The position numbers were made by a program, and so were the translations under genes. The notes beneath the pieces are model-generated. The model did not search any database, was not told the origin of the DNA, and saw nothing but the letters and a program-made list of their open reading frames with translations. This document shows positions 36,601 to 47,758 of a stretch of DNA of 64,000 bases, one piece after another. The stretch comes from Watersipora subatra (lineage: Eukaryota > Bryozoa > Gymnolaemata > Cheilostomatida > Watersiporidae): assembly GCF_963576615.1 (NCBI RefSeq), contig NC_088714.1, positions 45,603,772-45,667,771 of the forward strand. The letters run 5' to 3'. Positions within the stretch are counted from its first letter, which is position 1; the number at the start of each line of letters is the position of its first letter.

Positions 36601-39296
36601 TAGAACCGCTTCTTTGCCACAATCTTGATAAAGTATAAGAAAAGAATTTTAAGCATGAGTATGTAGAGTTTATGATAACCATTAACAATATACAAGCTAA
36701 AACTATCTTGTTTCATTTAAATAACAAGCGATGCTTATGCTTTTTGTAGAACAGGTTCTGCCAAGCTAACTTTAATTGGTTTCATTTACTACTAGATTTA
36801 GAAATGTATGATGCATAATTTAATATATGTGTTGAATAAGAAAGCGTCTCTAGTCTCACAAGCTCTACCAGATCAACCAACAGATCTACACAGGTCCAAA
36901 GTCTTTCTTTACACACAAAAAAATTCCTTCATAAGTTTGATTGAGTTGATTGAGCAGTGATGCAATGAAATAAATTATATTCATCAAATCAGATGGCTCA
37001 GTCTAGACATGAATGTAGTTAGAATCCTTAATGCTACTTGGCTTATTCATGTCATCCATAAGTAATACAATACAATTCAATACAATACAATACAATACAA
37101 TACAATTCAATACAATACAATACAATACAATAGAATACAATACAAAGTTGCACTTGAAATTGCACACAATTTCAAGTGCAACTCCGATGGATAGGCTGAA
37201 GTCTTTTCCAACGCTTTTTTTTAAAGTTCCTGTAGCTATGAAGGTAAAATTTAAAAATGTACTAAGCCTATCAAAATTACAATCACCAGTCTGCATTTTT
37301 ATGACATTACATGCTAACCTGCAGCCATCCACATGCTAATACTTTAGCAGCGGAAGAGGAGTTTCTTGGTTCATTGCACAATTATTGCAGTTCTTGCCAA
37401 AAATAAATTATTATTATTAATAACAAACAAACAGTTTGATCAGCAATAAGTATGGTAATGACCAAAATATTCTTTATAGAACAAGTTCTATCAGATAAGT
37501 AAAAAAAGAAAATCATAGTTTCCTATATATAGGTATTATTTATTGGGCGTTTAGCAGCCAGTATGAAAATTTATTTAAATAAATTCGTCACAAGTTGTGT
37601 GACCGATTGCATGGTATGATAGTATTTTATGAAACATTCTTAGAATATGAAACTGTACTTGTGAAAAAAGCGAAACTTGAAAAATTGTAATTTACGATTT
37701 ATTTTGCTATCATCTTTGTGTCTATATGTGCTCCAATTTCCTACATTTTTGTCCTTTCATAGCTAAAAGCTAAACCCTAAACAGACTGATCAACAACACC
37801 TTTCATTGTCTAAACTACCACAATTTATATGGCACTAAACCAAAGACACAAGAATTTTACAGTTTGACATGAGGTTCATATAAGCCTATTTTATTCTAAC
37901 ACAAATGTCTAGCATTTGATTGTAAACTCATTCAGTCTAAGACGGTGTAACACTCAAAATGGACTGACAAATACTGATGGCTGTTTAGATTAACTAGTAA
38001 AAATAAATACCTACTATTCCTCTAACTAAGAGCTAACATGGCTTCTACCATTTTCAAGATGTCTCTAATCTACTGTGAAAACTAGGCTGGCAACATGAGT
38101 TTATTTCATAAACATGACTATTACAAAGCATTTGTAAGGCGTTTTTAAAACTCAAAAAATGGTGATTTAATCTGAAGTTTTAATAGAAATTTACATGTTC
38201 AACAGAAAGGCTAATGTAGAGTGATGTTGGTCTGTCTGTACTTCATGCCATCAAAGTTTTTATATAAAAGAAGCACTCGTAACTATAGGGAATCAGTCTT
38301 TGTACGTGATTGCTATATGCACAGTGTACAGTACTCCAATATTTAATCTTGATTGAGGTTTAAAGTAAAAGTCTTATTCACTCGAGACTCTATGTTGAAC
38401 CCATAAGTTTAAGGTCAGCACACTCTCACACAAGAGCTCATTCAGCTTGTGACAATTTTTAAGAGAAGAATCTGACACTCGCTGCTAGACACCCAATAAA
38501 TAATATCTATATATAAAAGAACCCGGTTCACACCTTTTTTACTTATCTGTCAAAACATGTTCTATTAGGATTTGTTTTTTATTAATGGAGTTATTTTTAA
38601 TCAAACTGTATAGTTTGATATGCATAATGACAATAGCATTGTATTTTGTGAAAAATAACTACAACAAATGTTCAAAAAACGAAGAAGTTCCTCTTTCACT
38701 GCTCAACTAGATATTTTTAATAATACAGATTACACTGTGTGTGTATGTGTACATGCGCGTGTTGGTCTGCATGCATGAGCGCTATTTTTAACAATTGCTG
38801 TTAATTTTCACACACAGGTGTTCTGTGCCATCTGCATCAAAAATATTTGTATTGAAACTTCATCTTGTTTCAGAGAACTAGCCGGCTACACACCTTCCTG
38901 TTCCTTATATGGAGCAGAAGGGTGGGTAGCACCTTGCTCTTAATACAGATGATTTAATGAAATTAAAGTCTTTCCTAGTAAATGGCATTCCAAAACTTTT
39001 TGTTTTTTTCACCCTTCTGACCACACAATATATTAAAAATAGAGATTTTCTGCGTGAAGAATGTTAAAACTATTATATATATTTTTCTCTACTTAGTCTA
39101 TTTTATTAAGTTGCGAGTGTGAAATATAATACTTTGTTTCATTATTTGTACTAATTCAGCTTAACTTGATTGTTTAATCTTCTCTCTGAAGCTGCCCATA
39201 TGTTCTATGCTCAAAATTGGGCAGTCCCATTATGCTGATCGGGAATATATTTCTCGTAAGCAGTGCCACAGCACACAACTGGTTCTTGGATTATGG
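36601..39296. other. Intergenic, A+T-rich
   Basis: Apart from the ATACA microsatellite with its hairpin (37,063-37,182) I see no gene or element boundary. Confidence 0.4.
37063..37182. repeat. (ATACA)n microsatellite with adjoining hairpin
   Basis: 37,063-37,146 is a run of AATAC pentamers with AATTC variants. It is followed directly by a perfect inverted repeat with 15-bp arms, GTTGCACTTGAAATT and its complement, separated by 6 bp (37,147-37,182). The open frames on both strands here are repeat artefacts. Confidence 0.9.
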
Positions 39297-39804
39297 TTAA
39301 TAGCTCTGATTATAGATTATAATGTAGAAAATAAGCTATATTAATTTTTACCCGTTTTCTGGCCTTTTCCTTGTTTTTATTTTATGCCTTTTTAAAGAAG
39401 TGGATGCTGGAACTTGTCTAATTCTAAATCTATTCAGATTATTAATAATTCTTAAGCTCGCTTTTCTCAAAAAGTAGAAAACGATGGTCTATTTTTATTA
39501 GGAAGTACATTTATTCAGACAATAGTGCATCATAGCTATCTGCACATAATGTTTTGCTGCAGTAACATAATGTGATGCTGACCACATTCCTTGATCAAGA
39601 GTCTGTGAATAGAGTGCACATTCTATTCACATACTATTGTTTCCTTTATAACTTATCAAGCTGTTCAATCTTGTAATGCTAAATGAGTGCACTCAGTTAA
39701 AGCAGTGCAGGCAGATCTATTGATAGTACACAATTAAACACTGCTATATTATGCTATGCTGGCTGCCGAAGGTTACTAGACACACGGGCAAACCAAACAG
39801 AAAC
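39297..39804 (+). repeat. Dispersed repeat D2, copy 1
   Basis: About 500 bp recurring in the same orientation at 62,823-63,348. Shared text includes ATAGCTCTGATTATAGATTA, TTTCTCAAAAAGTAGAAAA and AATGCTAAATGAGTGCACTC. The last 130 bp (to CAAACCAAACAGAAAC) are almost identical. Confidence 0.9.
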
Positions 39805-40500
39805 CTGTACCGTACTTGTACACCACACAACATTGGTTTTGCATAACTGCAAAACCAAGTCCTTCTGTAGCATCATATTTGTAACTGCAGCACTTGCAGA
39901 AAACATTGCTAAAACTAAGCCTTACTAACACTAGCATTCAGCATTCATCCCATGTTAATATTATTTGATATTATTATTACTAAATATTGAAGTCGTATTA
40001 ACACTATCTAAGAATATTAATATGATGCTAACACATTAAAATATTGAAATTAATTTAACCATACCTACAGGTAGAATAACAAAGCCTTGTTAGCATTTCT
40101 TATAAATATTAGTATCATGTTAACAATGGTTAAAATTGATTATAAAATATTAACACTGGCTTTACCAACTATTAACATATTAAAGCAGACTGATCCTCAG
40201 TTAACATTTTAACACTATCTGGCAATATCTTAGTCTATAAATAATCATATCATGTTAAACTGGCTAAGAATAGTAACACCACGTTACTACAGCCTAAAAA
40301 TATCATATCAAGCAAGCTACTAAAATGCTCATGCCATGTATACATTGGATAAGAGTGTTCAAATTACATTAACACTAAAAATGCTAATAAAACATTAACA
40401 CCCACCAATAATGTTCATAACAGGTTTACACTGACTAATGATATTCATGCTACATTAGCAGTAATTATGATAGCTGTTAATATTCTAAAACTACCTTGCC

Positions 40501-40999
40501 TAAATATATAAGTCTTGTTGCTTGTGTGTCTGTACGTTCAGGTGTAGCCATAAAGTTTTAAGAATGAAAAGTATGCTACACGCTGGATTTGAACTCTACT
40601 ACTACAGACAGAAATGCTATTGAATAAACTACATTGTCTATATAGTTACACTAGTGAATAAATTATGCACATATGTTTACCAAACCAACCTTACAAGGCT
40701 TCATGCTTAACACTCAGCTAGCGTTATGCATGAAGCTATACCAGAATAACAATACACCCCTTGTGGAAAGAAAAATACTTAAACTCACATTGCCAACACA
40801 CTATTGCAAACAGTACAGAACTGTAGTGTGCACTGCAATTAGTGCATTATGAATTACAGAGAAACAAATACAGTACACGGAAATAAACAAATAACTTCAC
40901 CTAAAGGTTGGTCTAGTAAATATTGAATATATTGATTAAAAAGAGCTTTTTTGTGTAAAACCTTTTTATTATCAGTGCAACGCAGGGTATTCATCTAGT
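40501..40999 (+). mobile_element. Helitron-like element, copy 3
   Basis: The 5' side has TAAATATATAAGTCTTGTTGC and GTGTGTCTGTACGTTC, resembling non-autonomous Helitron starts. An antisense tRNA-like stretch (GGATTTGAACTC) follows. The 3' side carries the family block (ATAAACAAATAAC, TTTTTATTATC, GTGCAACGCAGGG) and ends CTAGT at 40,995-40,999. The start is a guess; the end is better supported by comparison with the other three copies. Confidence 0.5.
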
Positions 41000-41015
41000 A
41001 ATATTAATATAATTA

Positions 41016-42136
41016 CAGTGAAACTCGGATAACTCAACCTTCAAGGGACCGAGCAAAAGTGTTCGAATTATCAGAGTGTTCAAGTTATCAGAACACTGTC
41101 ACAAGTCCATGTATTCACTTATTTATTAGTAGATACATGAACATATACAAACTATAATATAAATCAAAAGCACAAATGGCTTGTTTCAAATTAAATGCTT
41201 CTAATGTAAAGTTTAAAACGTTTTTATCAAAAAGTATAGAGATTTTTCTATCACTTGAGATTGGTTTGTTGTTTGAGGTGATGTTATTGCCAGGACGTTT
41301 TTTAGATTGACATTGGCAAAACTTGATCGTTGTTGAAATGCTCAAAGAAAAGACATCTTTTTTCTTTTGAGCGTTTTACCCACGATCAATTTTGCCGATC
41401 TTTCTTGAAGTTTATGGAAAGATTACCTTACTTTACCTGGGATTCGTTAAGAGCAACACTCCGAGGCAGTTCAATTAAAAGTTTTACGAGGTTTAACAGT
41501 ACATTGTATATCACTCACGCTTTTTGAATGGATACTTATTGAATGTACACACGTATTCTGTGTTTAGGTCAAACGATGAATAGTTTTTTAGCTAAGAAAA
41601 CGTATACGTTTAATAAAAACAATTTTAAGACGTTTTAAACATTCAACATTCCGACGTTGATTCAACACGGAATCAACTTCGGAAAACTATTTGTCAGAGG
41701 CTAGCCGGGTCACGCACTCAAGGATTTTCGCCACGCACATACAAAACAACTTGCGATTTTTGTTTTGTATGTGCGTGGCGAAAATCCTTGCGCCCGTGGC
41801 CGGGTCAGTCCGCGCTATTCATCGTATAGCAGTATAAATCAAATTTCACTAAACCTTTAGAATAGTCGTTGACAAAAATATTTTGCCGATGGAGGTAATA
41901 ACGACGCTTATGAATTACGAAAAGTTGAGGTTTACCTCTATGGCTTGGAATAAAGTGATTTTCTAAAGCGATAGCAACCGTTTCGGTAGCCGTTGGGCAA
42001 AAAACAGTTCGTTATAACAGTGTTGAATTCGAGTTACATAGAGCCATTTATCATTGCGTGGGAACGGACCAAGCAAATCCAGTCGAGTTAACCATGTGTT
42101 CGCTATATCCGAGGGCGAGTTATCCATGTTTCACTG
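41016..42136. mobile_element. TA-flanked TIR element (pogo/Tigger-like MITE), 1,121 bp
   Basis: Left end CAGTGAAACTCGGATAACTC, right end the complement of CAGTGAAACATGGATAACTC; both are flanked by TA. Subterminal motifs are also related (GGGACCGAGCAAA on the left, GAACGGACCAAGCAAA on the right). This matches the Tc1/mariner pogo-type pattern (CAGTG-AAC-TCG ends in a TA site). The open frames inside (76 and 65 residues) show no DDE transposase motif, so it is non-autonomous. Confidence 0.78.
41720..41789. repeat. Perfect 28-bp hairpin inside the TA-flanked element
   Basis: Arms 41,720-41,747 and 41,762-41,789 begin AAGGATTTTCGCCACGCACA and are exact inverted complements, with a 14-base loop. 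The region is locally G+C-rich against an A+T-rich background. Confidence 0.92.
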
Positions 42137-42900
42137 TATATTAATATGTCAACTAAAGATATTAAGATGTCAACAATGACTCAAGATATTGCCATGCTTA
42201 ATATTAAATGAATATGAAATGAACTTGTTGAATAATATGAGTCAGAATATTGAATAAATTCACCAAGGATTTTTAGATTATGTCACCTGCTAATGACTAC
42301 ATAATAAAATGTTGTGCAACGCTTACAATGGATTATTTATTCAACTGATGGAAAACTACATTGTAACTGATCGACCACATAGCAAAAATTTTTAATATCC
42401 TAATTAGTTGTCTTAACCATAGTTGTGTGCACAGTAGTATAGGAACATACTGCATGTACATGTAAGGTGATAGGCCTAATGCATACATGAGTCATGCTGT
42501 ACATTATTTTAACCTGGCCTATTTTTGTAATGCAATATCTGTATTATTAATTAAAGATGATTAGCTAAAGTACACACCATATATATAGAAGCGTAACATT
42601 ATTATTACTATTTATAACGACTGAGTCATTTTGTAAGAAGTACATATGTTAAAATGCACCAGTAGTTTCTTTTATTTTCCTGTCTAAGTATGCTGACCTT
42701 TATATGACCAGCTCCGCTGCGTCAAGCTTATGGTTTAATTTGAACAGCGATAAACTTTATAATAGAATTCTATCACGCCTATGCTCAGTCCTGTTCAGCC
42801 TGCCTTATTCTCAACAATGGAAATTATGTGATTGGATGATTGCTCCTCTCTCGAACCAATCCCTGTTCACATATGAATAAAGATACGCTGAAGTATAATA
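42137..42900. other. Intergenic, upstream of sulfotransferase
   Basis: No coding sequence seen. This is the candidate distal promoter region of the sulfotransferase gene if the first exon at 42,985 is used. Confidence 0.35.
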
Positions 42901-42984
42901 GTGTTAATTTGAGTGCCTAGTCAGTTCTCCTCTTGAAGGTCACAGATCTGAGTGCTATTTTCTCATTTTTCTGAATCTTTGAGA

Positions 42985-42988
42985 ATGG
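42985..42988 (+). other. Candidate alternative first coding exon (ATGG|GTGAGT)
   Basis: GAGAATGG|GTGAGTATT: a start codon plus one base followed by a strong donor. It leaves phase 1, exactly what the exon at 44,542 needs, so it could serve as an upstream alternative to the exon at 43,901. There is no transcript evidence. Confidence 0.35.
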
Positions 42989-43087
42989 GTGAGTATTACT
43001 GTTATATTTTACTATTTTTGGTTTCCATAGACACTCATATAGAATTGAATGATTTAGTAAGCCAGGAGAGTGTGGTCTACCAAAGTT

Positions 43088-43089
<2 letters not shown>

Positions 43090-43130
<41 letters not shown>
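43090..43130. repeat. (TA)n microsatellite
   Basis: About 20 uninterrupted TA units. Confidence 0.97.
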
Positions 43131-43132
<2 letters not shown>

Positions 43133-43900
43133 TAGAAACTCCACCATCATACAGCCCACGACCAAAGTGATATTGGAAAAAAGAAAGGGTACTGATGGTT
43201 GAGAAATGCAATATTAGCAGTCAAATGGCACTGTAGTGCAATAGGATAACTGCAATGGTAGCTGTAATGTACTGGGTGTGGGTGTTATTATATACAACAA
43301 ATAGCAATAATGAAAGAAAAAAATTATATGTTCATATCTCTCCCCCTGCAATAGGAGAAATGCAATATTGGCCAATATTAGAAGTAAAATGCACTGATAT
43401 TATTAGAATAACCAATATTATTAATATAGTAATAATATAAAACCAATGCACTATTTTGTTTACATTTCAAAACGTCATAGATAACAATATCAAGAAGTAT
43501 CAAAAAGAATATCCAAACTTATAATTAAATATCGATATCTCATAAGAATCATTAGAAAAAAATATCATCGTCATTTCCTTTACTTACACTGCATTGGACA
43601 TCAGTTAGAATACCAAAGTACTCGAATGGGTCTAAAATGTCAGATACTTTGAAATAGGCAAAAATGAAACGATTTCAGTACTCCTACGTTAATTACAGAA
43701 ACCTTCGGCAATTCGACAATGCTATAAACTGGTGAAATGTGCACGTTTTTTTTCGTGAAATGCGCACGACTTAATCGTTCTATTCCCTGTTGCTCGGCGT
43801 TTCAATTTCGGATCTTAACTTTGATAAAAGTGAGGCTTAGCAAGTTTTAACAACGATTTTCGTTCAAATAAATCTGTCTATTTGTGTATAATCCGATCAG

Positions 43901-46900
43901 ATGGGTAAGTTTTAAGATAATACCGATGGTTTACAAAAACTTGGTAACATATTTAAATAGGTTTGTATGTGTTTTGCATCGTTATTATACTTTAACGACT
44001 CTACAAAACGATAGTTAAATTTGTTGATGAAATTTTGTTACAAGGGTTCGTCTCATTGTTGATGAATAATTTTCGGGATTTGTGTGCACATGCGCATTTA
44101 TCATAAATCTCCCAACCAATCGCTTCGCTCTTGTTTGGTCGTGGGATGATCTTCTAGTCATGATCTATACTCGTAATAGATACATGAACATAATGTTTTG
44201 AATTTTCCCATTTGTTAATGTAATCAATTGTTTTGTTTTTTACATCTCTTTTGTGATAGCTGAAGATTTTAGTTTGGAATTGACTTTGACAATTGCTCTA
44301 TACGTAGTGCATTACGTAGTGCATTACTTTACTGACAATAATTTTATTTTAAAGAGAATTGTTTTCAAATTATGCTATCCAAAAAACATTAAACAACAAA
44401 AAAAAAAAATGGCAACAATTAGCCACTAAAATCAAATAAATGGTTTTCTTCTGCTAAAAGAACGGATATTAGGTTGAAGGTTGTTAAAGCAGCTAGCAAT
44501 AACATTTTCAAAATTTGACTGGCAGGTCTTCTATCTCACAGGTTTAAAGAGATGGTTCCTGCGTGTAAGAGCTTTTGACCTCATTCTCTCAGTTCTTACA
44601 CTGCTTTTCATCACCGGCATCCTAGTAATGAATGCACAACTTTCCGCTAAAAACTCTCACAGAGAGCTGTCACCAGTTCCTCAAATGGTTAACGTCGAAG
44701 GTGTAAAAGATGCTCCGCTACCAGGAAGAAGGGTCAGACGCAATGACGAAACTTGGGTAAATATAAAATTACTTTTAAGAACTGTGCAGGCAGCTTCACC
44801 ATGTTGTATACAATAATTTGCTTGCTGATTAGGCGTTACTAGTGCCGTGAAAGAGCTATGTGTATGGACGATGAAGTCAGATAGAATTTGTTTTGTTTTT
44901 GATTGCAAATCGTTGTCGAATCATTGGTGTTTCCTCTTTGTTTCCTCTTTAATATTATTTTCAGCAGTATAGATCATATAGTCCTGAAGTAGAAAATAAA
45001 TACAGCAATACATTCATAGTGAGCCACTATCCTCTAGCTTCTACTCAAATTGTACAAAACAGCTCTAATTTGTTTTAGATTTTTATAAAATGTGATAAAT
45101 TTTATTGGAATCACCTTTGTTAACTTAGTCCAAATTAGATCTATTGTTTGCTCTAGAAAATTAACCTAAAGTAAATAAATACCTATGCTATAGCTTAACC
45201 AATGTTTGGATCACGCTGTGACTTAAAAAATACATTTAAATTCTATAGCAAATGCTACTACTTGAAAATAAGCGTGATAAGCGTACCAATTCAATTTTAA
45301 ACTTGTGAACTATTTAGTAGTGGTATTGATACAATTGAACAGGTGAATTGAAAAACTCTAAAATAGTTAGCTTTACACATTTAAAAATAGATTTAAAAAT
45401 AATGATCTTCAAACAGAAAAACAACACTTTTTTTTAGGTAGCAGTACCAGTTGACCCATCCCCAATCGTTCTTCTTGAACCAAACGATTGTGAGATAGCC
45501 AGTATTCTCTCTGAGTTTCCAAATGGCACTTGCTTTAGCTACTGCACAGCTCCTTCATGTGGCAGCGATGCATTAGCCAGCATAGAAAGTGGAGAGTAAG
45601 TCCAATAAGCTTCACTTACCAACTTATTTCAAGGATAATTTTGAGTAATAACAGGCTGTTCTGCAGCTATATAAATAGAAGCAACTGAATATTCAGCGCA
45701 AACCTTTGGCTATACATGTATTTACTATTCGAAAATGTACAAATAGTTGAAATGATTTTCAAAGAAAGTGTCTGTACATTTTTAAAAAGCTTCTGCCCAC
45801 TTCCTTAACAAATATTATTCCAGTTATAACAATTACATAATCTGAAAGTTATTAAAATTCTATTTTGAATCATACATTACTCAAAGCTCACGTCTTTGTG
45901 ATAACTGAAGAATAAGAACTTGTGAGCTGCTCTAAAATAATTTGACAGTAATTCCTTTTTAAGTCATGTTCAATGTTTATGTAGTTCGGAGCTGGTGTGC
46001 ACGGCTCGAATCGTGCAACTGGGATTTCAACGAAGTGGTACAGGTGAAATTTCCCGTTGGATCAAACAGCATCCTGATGTTACAGCGAAATATGCTGATA
46101 TTTTCATAAGCGACGATGGACAGTTAATCTTTGGTTAGTGGAACCTATCAGCAACACTTTCATAATTTTGAGTCACTCAGGATTTTAGTGAATGTACATA
46201 GAAGTAAATGTTTTCTTTAATGGGAGGAATATGGCTAAAAAAATAGTAAAAGTTTGCAGGTGGACTAGTAGTAATAGGAATGTTAACAGTAACAATAATA
46301 GTAATATTAGGAATAGTGATAGTAATAGTAGTAATAACATAGATAGCAAGAATAACAGTAATGGTAATAATGATAGCGATAGTAATAGTAATATAGTAAT
46401 AAAAGTAACACTAACAATAGCATAAGTAAGAGTAATTGCAATTGAAATAGTAATTGAAAAAAAAAGAAAAAAATCAGTAGACATTTTGAGAATGCAAACT
46501 AGGGTAATATATTGCTTAGTCAATTAGAGTAGCGTACTGTTCTCCATCTACATTCTTCTGTTTGTCAAACATATAGTTTTGCCTTTTCATCTGTCTACTA
46601 CACCCAATGCTTCTACTATAGAAGTTATTGCTATGATTGTGCTGCTTATTACAGATGTTTGTCCAAATGAACAACTACGTGACACTACAGCTGCTGGATA
46701 TTTTGAGTCTTACCCTTTGAGCTCTGTAGGAACTGCGGGAAGTCAAAAGAATTATTATGTACACTGTGAGCATTGCCTTACAACCGGTGAGGTAAATTTC
46801 AATTGCTATGCTCCTAATAACATATAGATAGACCTGTGAGTTATTCATGGATCTGAAATAGAAAACACTCCAAATATATGAACTGTTTTTATTAATAGGT

Positions 46901-47680
46901 TGTTCTCTATCCGGGCAGTCTAGATGTGAAACTGCCAACAGCCATGCTTCCCTTCATAGAATCAGCAAACCAAAGGTTCATAATCACAATTAAGAATCCA
47001 ACTGACCGAGCCATTGCAGAGTATTTCTATCCATACATCATGGTAAGACAACTTCAGTCATGTACAATAAATATTCTGCGTATGTTTAAACAGCGTGAAA
47101 CAGCTTAAAACATTTTAAATTTGACCATGTTGTTTAAGAGTTTCTTTGTAAATACGGACATAAAATTTTCATGTTTTACTGCACGCTAAAGAATGATAGA
47201 CAAAAGTATTTATTGAATCATCTGTGAGAAAACTACTTCCTAAGTTTATCTCTCGTCATATTATCTGTACAAAACCTAAAATCTTTATAAAAGCAACTAT
47301 TGCTACAAACAACTAAATGTTTATTTTGCTTCAATTAAAGGTTTCAAGTTTTTTATGGTTTGTTTTTTTACAAAAAAATTACAAGGTTTCAACTCATTTC
47401 AAATTACGTGGCATAGAAAAATTGCATTCAACCCTTATCAATTATTTTGAAAATGTAATTGCCAGCTGCTTTAAGAATCTTGAACTTAATATCCTTTAAT
47501 ATCCATTTTCTTAGCAGAGAACGGATATTTATATAAACACAATTTGTCAAACTATTCATTCGATTCTAATGGCTAACTATCGCACTTTTTTGTTTTTGGT
47601 TCTTTTTGTTTTATTATTGCTGTAAAGCATAAATTGCAAAACATATCTATTATAAATGAAATTATTGTCATTCAAGTAAC

Positions 47681-47758
<78 letters not shown>

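Noticed and set aside
37031..37339. Coding frames on both strands across the ATACA repeat
   Set aside because: Low-complexity pentanucleotide repeat followed by ordinary A+T-rich sequence; no homology recognised.
41115..41527. Transposase genes inside the TA-flanked element
   Set aside because: The short frames carry no DDE or helix-turn-helix motif that I can see.
44481..44541. Non-ATG start extending the sulfotransferase N-terminus upstream of 44,542
   Set aside because: The frame begins after a stop with no ATG, and a good acceptor (TTCTATCTCACAG) precedes 44,542; a phase-matched ATGG exon upstream explains the start better.
46185..46523. Minus-strand Leu/Ile-rich 112-residue frame resembling a membrane protein
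   Set aside because: It is the complement of the AGT/AAT repeat; the hydrophobicity comes from the repeat codons.
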